Below, in pieces: positions 36,492 through 49,276 of a stretch of DNA of 64,000 bases. Each line of letters opens with the position of its first letter. Position 1 is the first letter of the stretch. The notes beneath the pieces are model-generated. The model saw only the letters and a program-made list of their open reading frames with translations. It made no database searches and was not told where the DNA came from. The translations under genes were made by a program, and so were the position numbers. The stretch covers positions 17,653,430-17,717,429 of the forward strand of contig OX578276.1 of assembly GCA_951217055.1 (NCBI GenBank), in the 5' to 3' direction. Source of the stretch: Gerris lacustris (Eukaryota; Arthropoda; Insecta; Hemiptera; Gerridae).

Positions 36492-36767
36492 TCAGTGATG
36501 TTCAGCAGTGACAGTATTTTCATTTATTTGCATCTTCTTTGTCTTATAGATATTTATTTTTAGTCCTTCTTTTCCTGCTTCACACTTTAAATTCTCAAGT
36601 TTTTCCTTTTTTTTAACACTCAGAGAGAAGGCAAATATCATTAGTAAAGTTGAGATCCTCGAGTTTATCTCTCTTATTCCTCTAGAGTCTCCTCTTCTTT
36701 CTTGTACAACTCTCCTCATGACCCTGTCTAAAACTAGTAAACACAGAGTTGACGAAAGAAAACACTT
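36492..36767 (-). pseudogene. LINE reverse transcriptase fragment
   Basis: Minus-strand reading: VLDRVMRRVVQERR, then in a neighbouring frame LEDLNFTNDICLLSE, then EAGKEGLKINIYKTKKMQIN. These match consecutive RT motifs of RTE/CR1-type LINEs (LEDLDFADDIALLS, GLKINxxKTK). The catalytic FADD reads FTND and the frame shifts, so it is dead. Confidence 0.75.
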
Positions 36768-36949
36768 TTTTTTTTTGTATTGCAGAATTAGCATTTATTG
36801 ACATGTTTTACACTTATAGAATCTCGCAATTGTAGCCCTGATATATTGTTCTTGATAATATTAAGGATTTTCGAAGGAGTTCCATCTCTTATTAGACCAA
36901 TTTAAAATCCTGCTGTTAGAGACATTCACCCATAAATTCAGAAAAAAGC

Positions 36950-37184
36950 ATGTGACCAGCCACCTGAGATTAAAAAAAAAGGCACAGTGAAGCCGAATCA
37001 GTTGTCAAGATTATCAACCAAGAAAGAGAATGAGGAGGTTTGGCTGGGTATTTCGTTGTATAGAAACACCCATGTGTGGTGTTTCCAGCTATTCCAATTC
37101 CACTGGAAAGGCGTAGAATAGGAATTAAGATGGCATTAGACTACAGGAAGCAAGGAAATGGGAACCACCATCAACATATGTGGT
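36950..37184 (+). pseudogene. LINE C-terminal fragment, plus strand
   Basis: The plus strand reads RKRMRRFGWVFRCIETPMCG, like the 'RRLRWFGHVxRM' C-terminal segment of non-LTR retrotransposon proteins. A mariner remnant follows at once. The match is short. Confidence 0.4.
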
Positions 37185-37748
37185 CTGTCCCATAAATACG
37201 TATAAAATAATTATAGAGACTTATGTTGGAAGTGAGGAGACTAGACAGTGACCTCCCCTCCCCCCCAACAACCAAAGCAAGCCTAAGGTAGGTGGAGGGC
37301 ATCGCAGGTGTCGTCACTCATTCTCTACAGACTGTTGATCCAACTCCTTTCTAAGTGTCACATCGGCGGGGAAAACAAGAAACACTACAAAAAAAAGAAC
37401 AATGAAAAACACAGCATTGGTTGTGCGCAAGTTTTTGGTGCGTAGCTCCATTATTGTCACTGTCCACCCCCATATTCACCCAATTTGGCACCAAGTGACT
37501 TTTTTTGTTTCCAAAGTGCAAAATGTTGCTTTGGGCACCATTTTGGGGGGCTTGGATGGCATAAAAGCAGCATCGAGCTAAAGAGCCTTAAAGTAGAGGA
37601 CTTTGAAAGATGTTTCCAATAATGGAAATGGCGTTAGGCCAAGTGCGTTTTATCAGGGTGGGAGTACTTTGAGAGAGACAAAATTGTTTTAAATGATAAA
37701 ATGTAAAATAAAAAATTTATGATTTTTTTATACGTATTTTTGGGACAG
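37185..37748 (+). mobile_element. Mariner remnant with both TIRs
   Basis: The left end CTGTCCCATAAATACGTATA and the right end TATACGTATTTTTGGGACAG are inverted copies. Between them, LVVRKFLVRSS and, one frame over, PPPYSPNLAPSDFF and WEYFERDK match the mariner transposase C-terminus. The N-terminal half is absent and there are frameshifts and stops. Confidence 0.85.
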
Positions 37749-38009
37749 AGTAGTAGAAGCAAGACACGTAGAAAATTAAATTTAGGAGAGACTGTTTGAG
37801 TCTAGGACCTTAATACATTGATGGTGGACAACGTTCTCAACTATACTTCATCCATGCCCACGGTTCTGATTCTTTCTAACCAGATGCGCTCTACAGGGCT
37901 CTTTAGAGCTCATCCATTCCACTCTATCCTAGCTTTTTTTGTTTTTCAGACATTTTAAGTTGATTTTTCATTTTATTTTCTAGCCCCTACGTAGTGCCAA
38001 GCATTTGTT

Positions 38010-38205
38010 CGTCCACCATCAGCATGTTGAAATACGGTAAAGTAACATGCCTGAAACCGCTATCCTAGTATCTAGCCGTTCATTGTATTTACCACCTAAG
38101 TTCACCATCTCTCCTAAATACGTGAAGCTATGCACCTGCTCTAAGTGCTCGTCATAAATGGTGATCTTATGTTCCTGTCTCGATCTTGCTATCAGATTGT
38201 TTTAT
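38010..38205 (-). pseudogene. LINE reverse transcriptase C-terminal fragment
   Basis: The minus strand reads HKITIYDEHLEQVHSFTYLG and on to GGKYNERLDTRIA, matching the 'hEFTYLGSxixxxGxxxxEIxxRIa' segment that follows the RT domain in many insect LINEs. Flanking sequence decays quickly. Confidence 0.7.
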
Positions 38206-38664
38206 AAAAATATCATAATTTTCACTGTTGTTGCCATGGCTAACTTCATCTGCATTAGTGAGTGAAATGGTGAACCTGAAAGTCAGCTGTAAATGCTTCC
38301 AGTAATGGTAGCCAAATATTGGATTATTATGATTAATGTAAACTTTGTTGGAAAAAGATCAATTGTGATATGACATTTAACTGATGAAATTTTTATTTAA
38401 ATTTAACTGTTCATAGTCTGATTTATTTATTAGCTTCAATTGATGTAAACAAAAAATTAATAAATGTTGCCATGTCTTTTTATTAGTAGCTTTTAAAGGC
38501 TACAGCATTTTTTTAAATTAAAAATAATAATAAATATATCTTTTCTATTACAATTTTTTGACTCAACAAAAGAAAAAACTTATGGACGGCTCAAACATTT
38601 ATTATTTTTGTAATAGTTTTTGTGAATAAATGTAATTGTTGAAAATATTAGCTGAAGATTCTTC

Positions 38665-39190
38665 TTTTTTATGGTCCTTAGCCAAAAACAAGGACCCTTA
38701 TATACTCCTGTGCTTGTCTGTCCGTCCGTCTGTCTGTCTGTAACACACCTGATCTCCAAAAATACCTAACAAAAAAAAATTGAAACTGTAGTTATGTTTT
38801 GCGTAATAACCCAGTTACAGATTAATTATTGAGAAACCCCAAAAAACATCCATCAAAAACTAGGTGATGAAGTTTTAGAGGGTTGACATTTTTATAACCT
38901 TATATGACCCAACAAAAGGAGAAAAAAAAATATTAAAAATGTATTATCTTAGAAACGGATTGGGCTAGACACTTCGGAATAGTTTCACTGTATTGAGACA
39001 GTAAAAATGCATATAAAGGTGTTTGTTTATGTCATTATAGTAAATAGTTTGAAAGTTGTAGCCGAAACAAACTTTTAAATGGTCACCATTTTAATACGGC
39101 TGAGCCGATTAACGAACTTGTCCCATTTGCTAAATTGTCGGCGGACTCTTTGTGCTGAAAGCACTTACTTGGCCAAAAATTAGTTTTTAC
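38665..39190 (+). repeat. Dispersed repeat related to 11600-12500
   Basis: It begins near 'ccaaaaacaaggacccttata' with a CTGTCCGTCCGTCTGTCTGT run (38718-38740), and shares 'cggctgagccgattaacgaa' and 'gtttgtttatgtcatt' with the minus strand of 11600-12500. Confidence 0.55.
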
Positions 39191-39626
39191 TTCTTCCAAT
39201 GTAATGTTTATCTTCTTTTGAAATTAAGTAGATGGAAATCTAGTCGGCATGTACAGGTGAAGTCAGTTGTTATAATGATTTAAGTTTTTCAATTAAGAAC
39301 AATTCTTGATGTTCCCACTACTGGAATTAGGAGCTAAGTTTAATTTAATGACAATCATATTAGGCGGAGTAAACAATAATTTATCATTCAAGATCCATGA
39401 AAATCAAATTAAATTGGAGTAAAAATGAGCGAAGCGTAGAATTATTGTCTATCATATAAGATTTAAAATCAGTTTAATTTTAAGTCAATGGATTAATTTT
39501 TGGGGCTCTCTCATTGGTCCACTCTAGGTTAATATTCATCCAATGAGCTTACACTGCCTTACAGTTTTACTTATTGTTTTTTGTTTGATAAATGATTTGT
39601 GAGCTATCACACAGTGTTACCCATTG

Positions 39627-39661
<35 letters not shown>

Positions 39662-41168
39662 TTTGTGATGTTACCTATTGTTGTATCGACTGCTTCACTT
39701 TGTTCTTACCCTTAGTAATTATTATATAGCTAAAATTATACAATCCCATTAATGTCAACTAACACATGGACATTAATTCCATAAATAAGAGTAAACAAAG
39801 GAATAATGTGCTCATGTAAATAATTATCGAGTCCTCTAAAAGTGCCATTTTGCTTTTTGAATGTGGGTGATATCATTTATGCATATGTACCTGCTATATT
39901 TAGTTTGTTTCTGTATAAAATCTTCTTCCTTAGTTCTTTTATTTTAATTTTAATTATAAATCAAGCCTGATTTAATTTATTGTTGTAATGAACTTCTCTT
40001 TTTTTGTTATTAAATTGTAAAATTTTAGTTTTTATTAAAACTTTGATTTTAATTAAAGCCAGGTACACACAATCCTACAGGCCTGGACAGCTTAAATTGA
40101 GCAGTCTGAAGGCCTACCGCCTGAGTGTCTGTATGATCTGGACACCTGCACAGTCATGACTTTTTAGCTCGCTCAGTTGGCAGGCATTGATACGGACTGT
40201 TCAGTCCAATAATTGTTAGAGCTACAATATTATGTGTACTTGGCATTATATTAAAAACTATTTATACTTGTTATGTATTGATAATATGTATTTGAAGTAT
40301 GTTTTGTTTACATAAAATCTGAATTGATCCTAGCAAGAAAGGAATAATTTATTACCTTTTGATATTTTAAATTAATCTCCCTAGAAATAGGGCTTATGGA
40401 AGTCATATATTTATCTCTTTATTATTATTATTATTCTTATCGCCATGTATAATACCTCTTTTATTATGGCTTACAAGGTATGCCGTTCTAGTACAATAAA
40501 ATGAAAATAATAACAGTTAAATATATTTAACTTACTCTTATTTAAATATGGACCTCTTCCACTTCCAGTAGGAGAAAAGCATTGCGAACTTTAATTTGTA
40601 ACAAGACATCGAAGGTATCGCTAACCTCCTTTAATATCACCACATCGGCCAGTGAGCCCTCATATCTTAGAAAACTTTACTTATCGTCACTGAAACTGCA
40701 AATTGTTGTATGTCAAAAAGGGCATTTTTAAGGAGAGCAAAAAAGTGTATATTTTCTTTCAATAATATGATAAAATTACTATACCATCTTTATTATTCTT
40801 TAATTTATTTTCTTTATTATTTTCATTACTATTACTAAGTTTTATTAATTTACTTCCAAACCATTTTTATATAACAATCTTGATCAAAATTGTGATGTAA
40901 TTCTTGATCACAAATTGTTATAAAAATAGATATATTTATTAACTTTGTAGATATTACATATTCTAGTCTTTGTGATAAATTTTTTTAAAGATTTCTTTAA
41001 AATTAATCTAGTTTATTTTATAATTACTTGGTTTTTTTCTTTAAAATGCTTGATTTTTATTTTAAATCCTATTTTGCTGGATATATTTGGTTATCTGAAC
41101 TAACCATGGTTCTAATTAGTTTTACCGTATAAATAAAAATAAAGAGGTATGTAAAAAGAATAGTTATA
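39190..41168. other. AT-rich intergenic DNA
   Basis: A T tract of about 28 bases (39628-39655) is the only distinct feature. No exon with splice signals or RNA gene was recognised. Confidence 0.5.
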
Positions 41169-41573
41169 CAGTAGAACCTCGATAAGAAGTGTCTCAAGAG
41201 GATTAGGGAAACAGTCTTGTTATCGAGGTGCTCTTTTTGTTGAGGGTCGTGTTATCAAGGTTATTTTAGCTATCAGTCGTGTTATCGAGGTTAATGAGCG
41301 GGGTTTTCAAGTCTAGACTTGTTCAAGGTCTACCCATTCCTGTATAGAGTCGCGTGTTAGAGGGTGACTTCTCAAAACAACTTGTTATAGAGGTTCTGAG
41401 TTACGTTGTGAATTGTGAAAAATCTGTGTTATAGAGGTTGTTTGGATAATAATAGTCGCGTTATAGAGGTTAATTTAACATTATGTGTTATGGCAATCTC
41501 AAGGGGATTTGAAAATTGCACTTGTAATTGAGGTTGTCGTGTTATTGAGGGTCGTGTAAGCGAGATTCTACTG
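41169..41573. mobile_element. Pogo-like MITE, 405 bp, with internal TIR-like motif array
   Basis: The ends CAGTAGAACCTCGATAAGAA and CGAGATTCTACTG are flanked by TA (41167-41168, 41574-41575). Inside, GTTAT(C/A)GAGGT-type words recur about eight times. Copy 2 lies at 54654-55058. Confidence 0.88.
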
Positions 41574-42045
41574 TACTAGTTATATAACAGTAGAATTTAT
41601 GTATAAATATACAGTGTGTTTAAGATTATCCAAAAGAAACATTTTTTTTTTATTTTTTGGTTTTTAATAAAAAGTGATTTTTTATAAAAACACCTGCTTG
41701 TTCTTGAACCTCTAAAAATGATAATATTTTCTTAATTTTGTGTACAAGATATTCAGTTTCTTAAAAATTTTAATAAAAAAAAAAACCTTGATTACCCTTA
41801 ATTTTGATGGTATCAAAAAGTATTATTTAAAATAGTGGTTTAGAATTGCAAAGAACGTGTAAATATGAAATATTACTTTATTCTATGTAAATAAAATAAA
41901 TTACAAATCGAAATATAAGAATATTATGAAGTTTTTGCTTAGCATTACAAGTAATTCATAATTCTAATAATTTCACCTTATTAAAAAACAACTTTCACAA
42001 AAACCTCAACAGTGTTGATCATTTATCACAATTGTATTGCTACTA

Positions 42046-42655
42046 CATCACAAATTCTCTACAAGTATTTTGATTTTGATTTGTTTACAAGCATTTTGAT
42101 TTTGTCTTCAAGTATTTTGATTTTGATTTCTCTACAAGCATTTTGATTTTGATTTGTCTACAAGCATTTTGATTTTGATTTGTTTACAAGCATTTTGATT
42201 TTGATTTCTCTACAAGCATTTTGATTTTGATTTGTCTACAAGCATTTTGATTTTGATTTGTTTACAAGCATTTTGATTTTGATTTCTCTACAAGCATTTT
42301 GATTTTGATTTGTTTACAAGCATTTTGATTTTGTCTTCAAGTATTTTGATTTTGATTTCTCTACAAGCATTTTGATTTTGATTTGTCTACAAGCATTTTG
42401 ATTTTGATTTGTTTACAAGCATTTTGATTTTGATTTCTCTACAAGCATTTTGATTTTGATTTGTCTACAAGCATTTTGATTTTGATTTGTTTACAAGCAT
42501 TTTGATTTTGATTTCTCTACAAGCATTTTGATTTTGATTTGTTTACAAGCATTTTGATTTTGTCTTCAAGTATTTTGATTTTGATTTCTCTACAAGCATT
42601 TTGATTTTGTCTACAAGCAAGTATTTTGATTTCTCTACAAGCATTTTGGTTTCTG
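42046..42655. repeat. Minisatellite of a 26-bp unit with 229-bp higher-order period
   Basis: Unit: (C/G)T(C/T)TACAAGCATTTTGATTTTGATTT. The variant GTCTTCAAGTATTTTG recurs at 42104, 42333 and 42562, 229 bp apart, and the units between follow the same order each time. Confidence 0.95.
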
Positions 42656-42916
42656 TACAGGCATCTTGCAAATAACCCAGAACCAACTTTTTTTTTTATT
42701 ATTAAAATGCATTATGAACTATTTGTTGCTGTTAGTTTATTGTCTATTTTTAGTAAACAAACTAAAATGAAATATATTTCAGAAAATTTGCCATTTTTTT
42801 ATATAATATTTTTCTATACCATAAAAAAATAAAAAATAAATAAAATACATAAATAAAGGATTTACTCGTGGTAATTTTAAACATTTTCAAGAAACTAAAC
42901 ACCCTTTTATACTATA

Positions 42917-43259
42917 CAGTAGAACCTCGATTAACCGTCAGGCACGGGACCAGAGCCTTGACGGATAATTGAAAAAACGGTTAAGCGAAAAAGGGGGATA
43001 TTTTTAATTTATTAAAAAACGAATTGTTATTTTATTAACAAATAGATGTTTATTTTAATAAATAATAAATTTACATACTTTTTTGATGGAAGAAGTCTGT
43101 TAATTTTTTTGTTTTAACATACTTCGAGCTTTTTTGGCTGCCGAAAGTATGGGAGTGCCGAGTCGAAGGTCAAAGAAAGTGGTGTGCGCAATGGGGTGTG
43201 GCCTGGCGGTTAAGTGAGAAAGACGGTAAATCGGGAGACGGATAATCGAGGTTCTACTG
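42917..43259. mobile_element. Pogo/Tigger-like MITE, 343 bp
   Basis: The ends CAGTAGAACCTCGATTAACC and GGATAATCGAGGTTCTACTG are inverted and flanked by TA (42915-42916, 43260-43261). 'Acggttaagcga' and 'ggcggttaagtgag' repeat the TIR motif inside. Confidence 0.88.
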
Positions 43260-43293
43260 TATCATGTAAATATAATCTTTTTTAGAGGTTTAA

Positions 43294-43851
43294 CCCTCGT
43301 GTGCGGGCGGTCTAATACAGACACAAGGAGGGGACCCCTGATAGGACTTGATCTGTTTTATATGCCCACACAACAGGTAAAATAAATATAAACTTAAAAT
43401 CATTTTAGCAAATTATTATAAAACATATTTAAATTTGTTTTATTGTGTTATTTTTTTAATTTATAAAATACCGTTGTTTAGTCTCATAGTTTATAAGGAC
43501 AAAATTAGACAGTGTCAATTATAATTTTTAAATTTTTTCCGTATATTTTTATTATTTCATTTTTAAATTCAGGTACCATATTAATTTATTTTGTATTATA
43601 TGTATAAATTTCACTAAAATTAACGTAATACTAAAATTTAAGTGAAAGTGGCGCCGGTCCCGTCAGGACAATATGGGCACAGAATTGAAGTATAATCAAA
43701 TCACGTACGATGTCAAACAGTGACTGATTCTCTTGATAACAGCAAGAAATGTAGCTAGAAAAATCCCTATCTTCCAATCGCACCCACATCTATCTCAATT
43801 TCACAGTTATATCTCAAATTTAGGCCTCACAGGTCCGCGTGTTCCCGAGGG
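43294..43851. mobile_element. Possible piggyBac-like nonautonomous element
   Basis: TTAA at 43290-43293 and 43852-43855 flanks ends CCCTCGTGTGCGGGCGG and GGTCCGCGTGTTCCCGAGGG. TTAA duplication with CCCT ends fits piggyBac, but the end match is imperfect after six bases and there is no transposase. Confidence 0.5.
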
Positions 43852-43855
43852 TTAA

Positions 43856-45202
43856 GATCAAGCAGAATATATATTTTTTTTAAAGAATAACCTTTTCTGT
43901 AAAACCAAAAATACGAAAATGTTTCCTCTTGTAGACTATCTCAGGGACACACAGTACGTTTGTAAGTAAATATAAACAAAATGCCGCCCTCTGAAGTTGA
44001 TTATTGAGAACTAATGAATTAAATGAGGTACAAAATAAAAAATGTTTCCTTGATTATAACGAATTTCACCACTGTTTGTGTGTATATTATTGCCAAATTA
44101 ACTAATGTATTTTATAGTCTAGGAATTTTTTTAAATTTAAATTTAATTTATTAATGTTAACTGGTTATAATCATTATATATCTAAGAAAAGTTATTATTA
44201 TATTGTATTTATAAATAAATAAATAAAAATTAATACAAATTTTAAATAAATATGCCATTTAAATTTTTATGGATGAAATTTATTATTTCGAGATATGTTT
44301 TTTAATATGGATGATGCTGATAGAGAGTATTGCATGTTGGACCTAGTCACTCAAATTTTAGTGTCTGAAAAGTTTATTAAGTGAATGAAACCGTGAAGGA
44401 GGGGACACCAGCAGTTGTTCGCCATGTTTCATACACATGGTGTTCAATTTATGTAGAGTAATGAATCTTAAGATCCAAAGCATATTAAGATTTGACTCAA
44501 ATACTCAGATTGCTGAAAGAACATATTTTTACCTCAGCTCCTATAGAGCCTTAAACATAAATTTTATAATATCTTTATTTTTTTTTAAATCGTATATTTT
44601 AAATTGATTACAAATAATTGCATTATAGTACAGCTAGTTTACCTGTCTTTAAATTAAATTTTATAAAGCATCTTATTTTAAAAAAATTGTATTTTTTTTT
44701 TAGTGAATAATATATTAAGGCTAGCTAAAGAAATTACAAATATTCATCCAAAATTTGTTCGATTAAAAACAAGTTTTTTAATTGGCCATATAAGTCCCCC
44801 TCACTATAATTATCTCTACTTTTTTGAAATGCTAAAATAGGATCACTGGATTTGGTACGATAATTTCTAAAATAATATTATTGATGTTGGCCCATAAAGG
44901 GTTTTTCTGAAATTTGATCCCTTATGGGGAAAATAGGCGTAGTAAAAAAAGAAAGAAATTTAGCCCAGATCATCTTCTAAAGCTAGGAGGTGAATACTTG
45001 GGGAAAGGGCTTTATCTTTAGAATAGAATTTTAAACTAAAGATCCCATGAGACACCGGAGAGGGATGCGGAAGGAAAAACCTATGATTTATTCGGATAAC
45101 ATTTAAAAATCCTTCTACAATAGTTGGTATCAATCATTAATTGTGGATTTACTTTACTTTTTAAGGAATAAGGGATGGGAGGTAGCATATAGATATTCTC
45201 AA
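43856..45202. other. AT-rich intergenic DNA
   Basis: I see no exon, RNA gene or bounded repeat. Confidence 0.45.
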
Positions 45203-45771
45203 TGAGTAATAGTGCATTGCGTCTAGTGCAGAAAGTAGCATTTTGCATGCGAGCGTGGAGTTTGCGCCCAAGCGACAGCGAGGGTAGTAAAACCACACAA
45301 GCAAAGCAAAATGCAGTTTTTGCACGAGTTGCGTACCGTACTTTATCTACGATTGTGGATTTTAATAATAAATACAGAAAAAAAATTAATAAACTTCCTG
45401 TATGTAAGTTCATATTTCTCTTTTGATTAAGATGACATTAATTCATTGAATTAATTATTTCGGGAGGCGTATTATTCTCCTCATTTTTGTCATAATCACT
45501 TTTTTTTCACTATAAACTCGATATAAACAGTTACTTTAATTAAACAAACAGCAAATTAGTTTTGTTAAATGTAAAAAAACTCGCTAATTGTGGGTTAAGG
45601 TGAAGAATTCCTCTTTTTTTCCTCTCTAGGGCGGAAAAAAAGAGGAATTCCTCAACTTATCGCACGGTTATGAAACGTTGAAAAAAAATGAATAGTTACG
45701 AAAAGATCACTTTCCACGCATTTAAACAGAGATATAATGTTTATATTTTGTATCAATCGTAGATAAAATAA
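45203..45771. repeat. Hairpin-bearing repeat, copy 2
   Basis: Same layout as 31618-32200, including CTTTATCTACGATTG and CAATCGTAGATAAAA and a central hairpin at 45601-45653 (22-bp arms, one mismatch) around CTCTAGGGC. The arms differ from copy 1 at two positions, both mirrored. Confidence 0.8.
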
Positions 45772-46479
45772 TTTAAATGTTTCTTGATGGTAGCACAGTA
45801 AATCCTTAACAGTCAGTCAGGTGATTAATTTTCGCGAATTTACAAGAATCTATTTGTGACTTAATTTTAACATTCATTTACATACCCTGCTTATTCGCGG
45901 ATATATATTTTTTTCTTTTTTACAGCATTTTTTTGGGACCGTACTATCGCAATAGTTAAGGATTAACTGTATATAAACCCATCAAATTAAAAAAAAAAAA
46001 AAATCACGTATATAACAACTCTGTGGCGAAGCATGGGAATTCAGCTAGTTGTTATAAGTTGTTACGTATATTGTATATGTTGTTACATGTTTCCATAATC
46101 TCTTCTTGTTCCCTGTTGTATATTTTTAAAACTACTCTATTGTTAATTAGAGTTTTTTTTTATTTATTATTGTTGTTTATTTTTATTTTGTAATTGTTGT
46201 TCTTATGATACTTAATGTGTGTAAGTTAAGCTTCGTAAGTTGCAGTTATTAGGTTTATTAAGTTTGTTGAAGATTTGAATTTAGGTTGGTAATTAATTAA
46301 TGATAATTTAATGTAGACTGCGTTGTAGTGGATGATTACCAGGATTAGTGGAGATTGGTGGGTTGCGATGTTTCACCTCTTGTGCTAGAGGCATCTTCTG
46401 AGTACATCTTCAGGTGGTAGATGTTGCTCTGATGAGAATAACCACATGAATATGTACCATCCTGAAAATGTCTTCTGCG

Positions 46480-47400
46480 CTAGCTAAACCAACAAATAAC
46501 TAGCTAAAAAAACTTCCTCACTACTAATAGTAGGAAAAGTATTGTTTTCACCAAAAAATTTTTTTTTGAGATTTCAACGGAATTACCCGTTTTGGGTGTT
46601 TTTAAGACCTCCTGAGCGGTTTTCAGCATGATGTCTGTATGAATTTATTTATGTATGTATGTGTGTTATCATCGTAGCGCCCAAGGTATTTAACCTAGAG
46701 AGTTGAAACTTGGCAGAAAAATCAGTCCTTACCTGTAGTGGTGCCGCCCGGAAAATCAACTTTTTCCGCCCTCTTGAACCCAGTTTGCTGAGTCAGCAAA
46801 TTTTTTTTAAAAAAATCGTAATAAATCGAAAATGGTTCTGATCGAGTTGAAATTTGGCTTGAATGTACCTCTCTGTATGACAAACAAGCCCACTAAATTT
46901 CATTTTGATTTTGGCCGCCATTTTGAAGTTATAAATTTTTGAATTTTTAAACTTTGACGGTTAATAATACTGAAATTAATATAGGTTTTTGACTTATAGC
47001 ATATCGTTGGAAACGGAAAAAATTAAGGAACAAATATAAAAAAACCCGATGAAATTCTATTAATTAGTTTAAAAGTTAGTTTAAAAGTGAATGTAATTAT
47101 TTATTAGTGCGATAATTTTGATGACGTCAAAGTTTGTTTACATCTGTCAAAATACCGCCAAACTTCAAATAATTAAATAAAATATAGGTATTAAAAATAA
47201 GGTTTTTTTGAAGAATGATAATAAATCAGTTTGTTCAGAACGGTCACCCATCCAAGTACTGACCACGTCCAATGCTGCTTCCTCCTGCTGCGAAGCTGCA
47301 GGAGAGGCCACTTTAGTGGCCTCTGAAGTGAGGAAAAGTTCCGAGGTACCCCGTACCCGATTTTTTAACATTTTATTTATTTATTTTTTAATTTTGGTAT
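46480..47400 (-). repeat. Dispersed repeat with 5S-derived segment
   Basis: Around the 5S-like core, the minus strand has two small hairpins (CTCCTGC..GCAGGAG and GAGGCCACTTTAGTGGCCTC at 47282-47326). Toward 46500 the DNA has 'ggccgccattttgaagtt' and 'gagttgaaacttggcaga', phrases typical of insect repeats. Outer limits are uncertain. Confidence 0.5.
47234..47282 (-). pseudogene. 5S rRNA-derived sequence (internal control region)
   Basis: The minus strand reads GTGGTCAGTACTTGGATGGG followed by TGACCG, and 'aagcagcattggac' before it. This matches the 3' half of insect 5S rRNA, including the C box (GGATGGGTGACC). The 5' half and the 3' end are not 5S, so it is a 5S-derived repeat (SINE3-like) rather than a gene. 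Confidence 0.75.
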
Positions 47401-48438
47401 TTTAGCAGATACTACAGTTTTTCATTCGGGAGGCGATATAATATGAGAAAGTTTTAAAGTATTCAAATGATTACTTAAATAAAAAGAAAGATTCAGACCT
47501 GTGTCAAATCAATAAATCTTAAATATTGTAGTATAGTTGTATTTTAAATTATTAATTTATGTAAGGCTATGTAAGTGGAACAGGGTTGGCTTTATAACTT
47601 CTATATTTTATCAGCTGTTTGAGCTTAATACTTGTAGAGTATTATTATTATTATTATTATTATTGTTAAAATATTAATATATGTAATCATTTGTTAAAAT
47701 ATTTTTATAGAAACTTATAGCCAGTCTGGCTTATTTTAATTTACTTGTTAATTTAATTCCAACTTTTTTAATTTACTTGGATCTTTACATTTATTACTTG
47801 TTTAAAGCTTTTTATTGTAATTAAATTTTTGATTACACCCTTAGGTGTTTTCTATTTTAGTTTTTAATTTAATTGGTTTCTCTCTCTCTCTTTTTCTTAT
47901 GTGTCCCCAGTAGCTCATTGCTTTCGCCGGCACTTCTCACGCAGAATGTTCGGCTTTCAATTCCCAACTCCAGACTTGAATCTTTTATTTTATCATAATT
48001 ATTATTAATTTTTTTTCTGGCTATGAGTTAAAAAATAAATTATATATTTGTCCAAAGAAAAAAGTATTTTGTCATTTAAAAATATGTGATAATAATTCCA
48101 AGGACGGAACTTTATTGTGTTCATTATTATGACGCTGTTGTATAATTTAACCTTGTCAGTGTTGTTTAAAAATAAAAAAAAACCTTAATTAAAATATGTC
48201 TTTTTATTTTAGATTTTAAGATGAATATAAGTTTATTGCAATTCCTTTCTTTATAAATTACCATCTCATCTCAGTCTCTATCTTTCTGTGTTTTCCTTAT
48301 AAAAGGAACAGTGTTACCTCGGTTAACACTCTTAATTCGTTCCACGAAAAAAATAATTTATTGAAAAACTAGATGAATTTTTCTATATAATTATTATGTC
48401 TATCTATATTAATATAAAGATTATATAATAGTCCAGGA

Positions 48439-49252
48439 CACCGGTTCTCAACCTGTGGTACGCGTACCCCTTGGGGGTACGCAAAAATGTGTAAGGGGTA
48501 CGCGATAAATTAAAAAAAAGGCTTTTTTGTTTACTTTTCTGTTTAATAAATAAACACTTTTTAGTAAAATGTCAATTAAAATCAGTAGTAAAATACTTCT
48601 TGATACGAGTCTGCAAGACAGTGAGACATTTTCATGTTTTCGCTCTGCGTAAACTACCGACATAAACTGAAATAAAATCGGTAATTTATTCAAGTAATTG
48701 ATAAAAGTAGATGGAAGATAATTTATATTCTTATTTCCACACCGGCACTGCCGCGGTTTGATTACAAAATACTGAATTCAAAGGCGCCAGCCCGCCTTCT
48801 ACGAATTGTTAATATGCCTTCATACTAGGTAGGCCGAGAGGGCTGAGAGTTGATGACAACCTCCTGTACTTTCCTAACTCCCTGTCTCACGTATAAATCT
48901 TTCAACTCTCTTCGGCCCTATGACGTGCGGTGGAGGGAGGCCCAACAGCTGGAGACTGGATTACACACCTCCTATAGCTTTTTAACTCCATGTTATACTT
49001 TTCTGAGTTTTTAAGCTAAAAAGTAATGTAACGTTTTTGACTTTTGTTCCATAGCCTAAACATAAAAATGTCAAAAATCTTGTTTGGAATTATAATTACC
49101 TATTTACAGCTGTTTCTATGATGTAGCAATATTATCAGCAGTTAAACAACACTTCAACTAATATAAAAAGTATTTATAAAAATAAGGGGTTTTTTTAGGG
49201 GGTACGCAAAGTTAATTATACAAAAAAGGGGTATGTGGGTTGAGAACCGCTG
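48439..49252. mobile_element. hAT-type element, 814 bp, target duplication GTCCAGGA
   Basis: The ends CACCGGTTCTCAACC and GGTTGAGAACCGCTG are inverted. GTCCAGGA occurs at 48431-48438 and 49253-49260. Subterminal 'gtacgc..ggggta' words repeat at both ends. There is no transposase. Confidence 0.93.
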
Positions 49253-49276
49253 GTCCAGGACTAGCATGCAAAAAAG

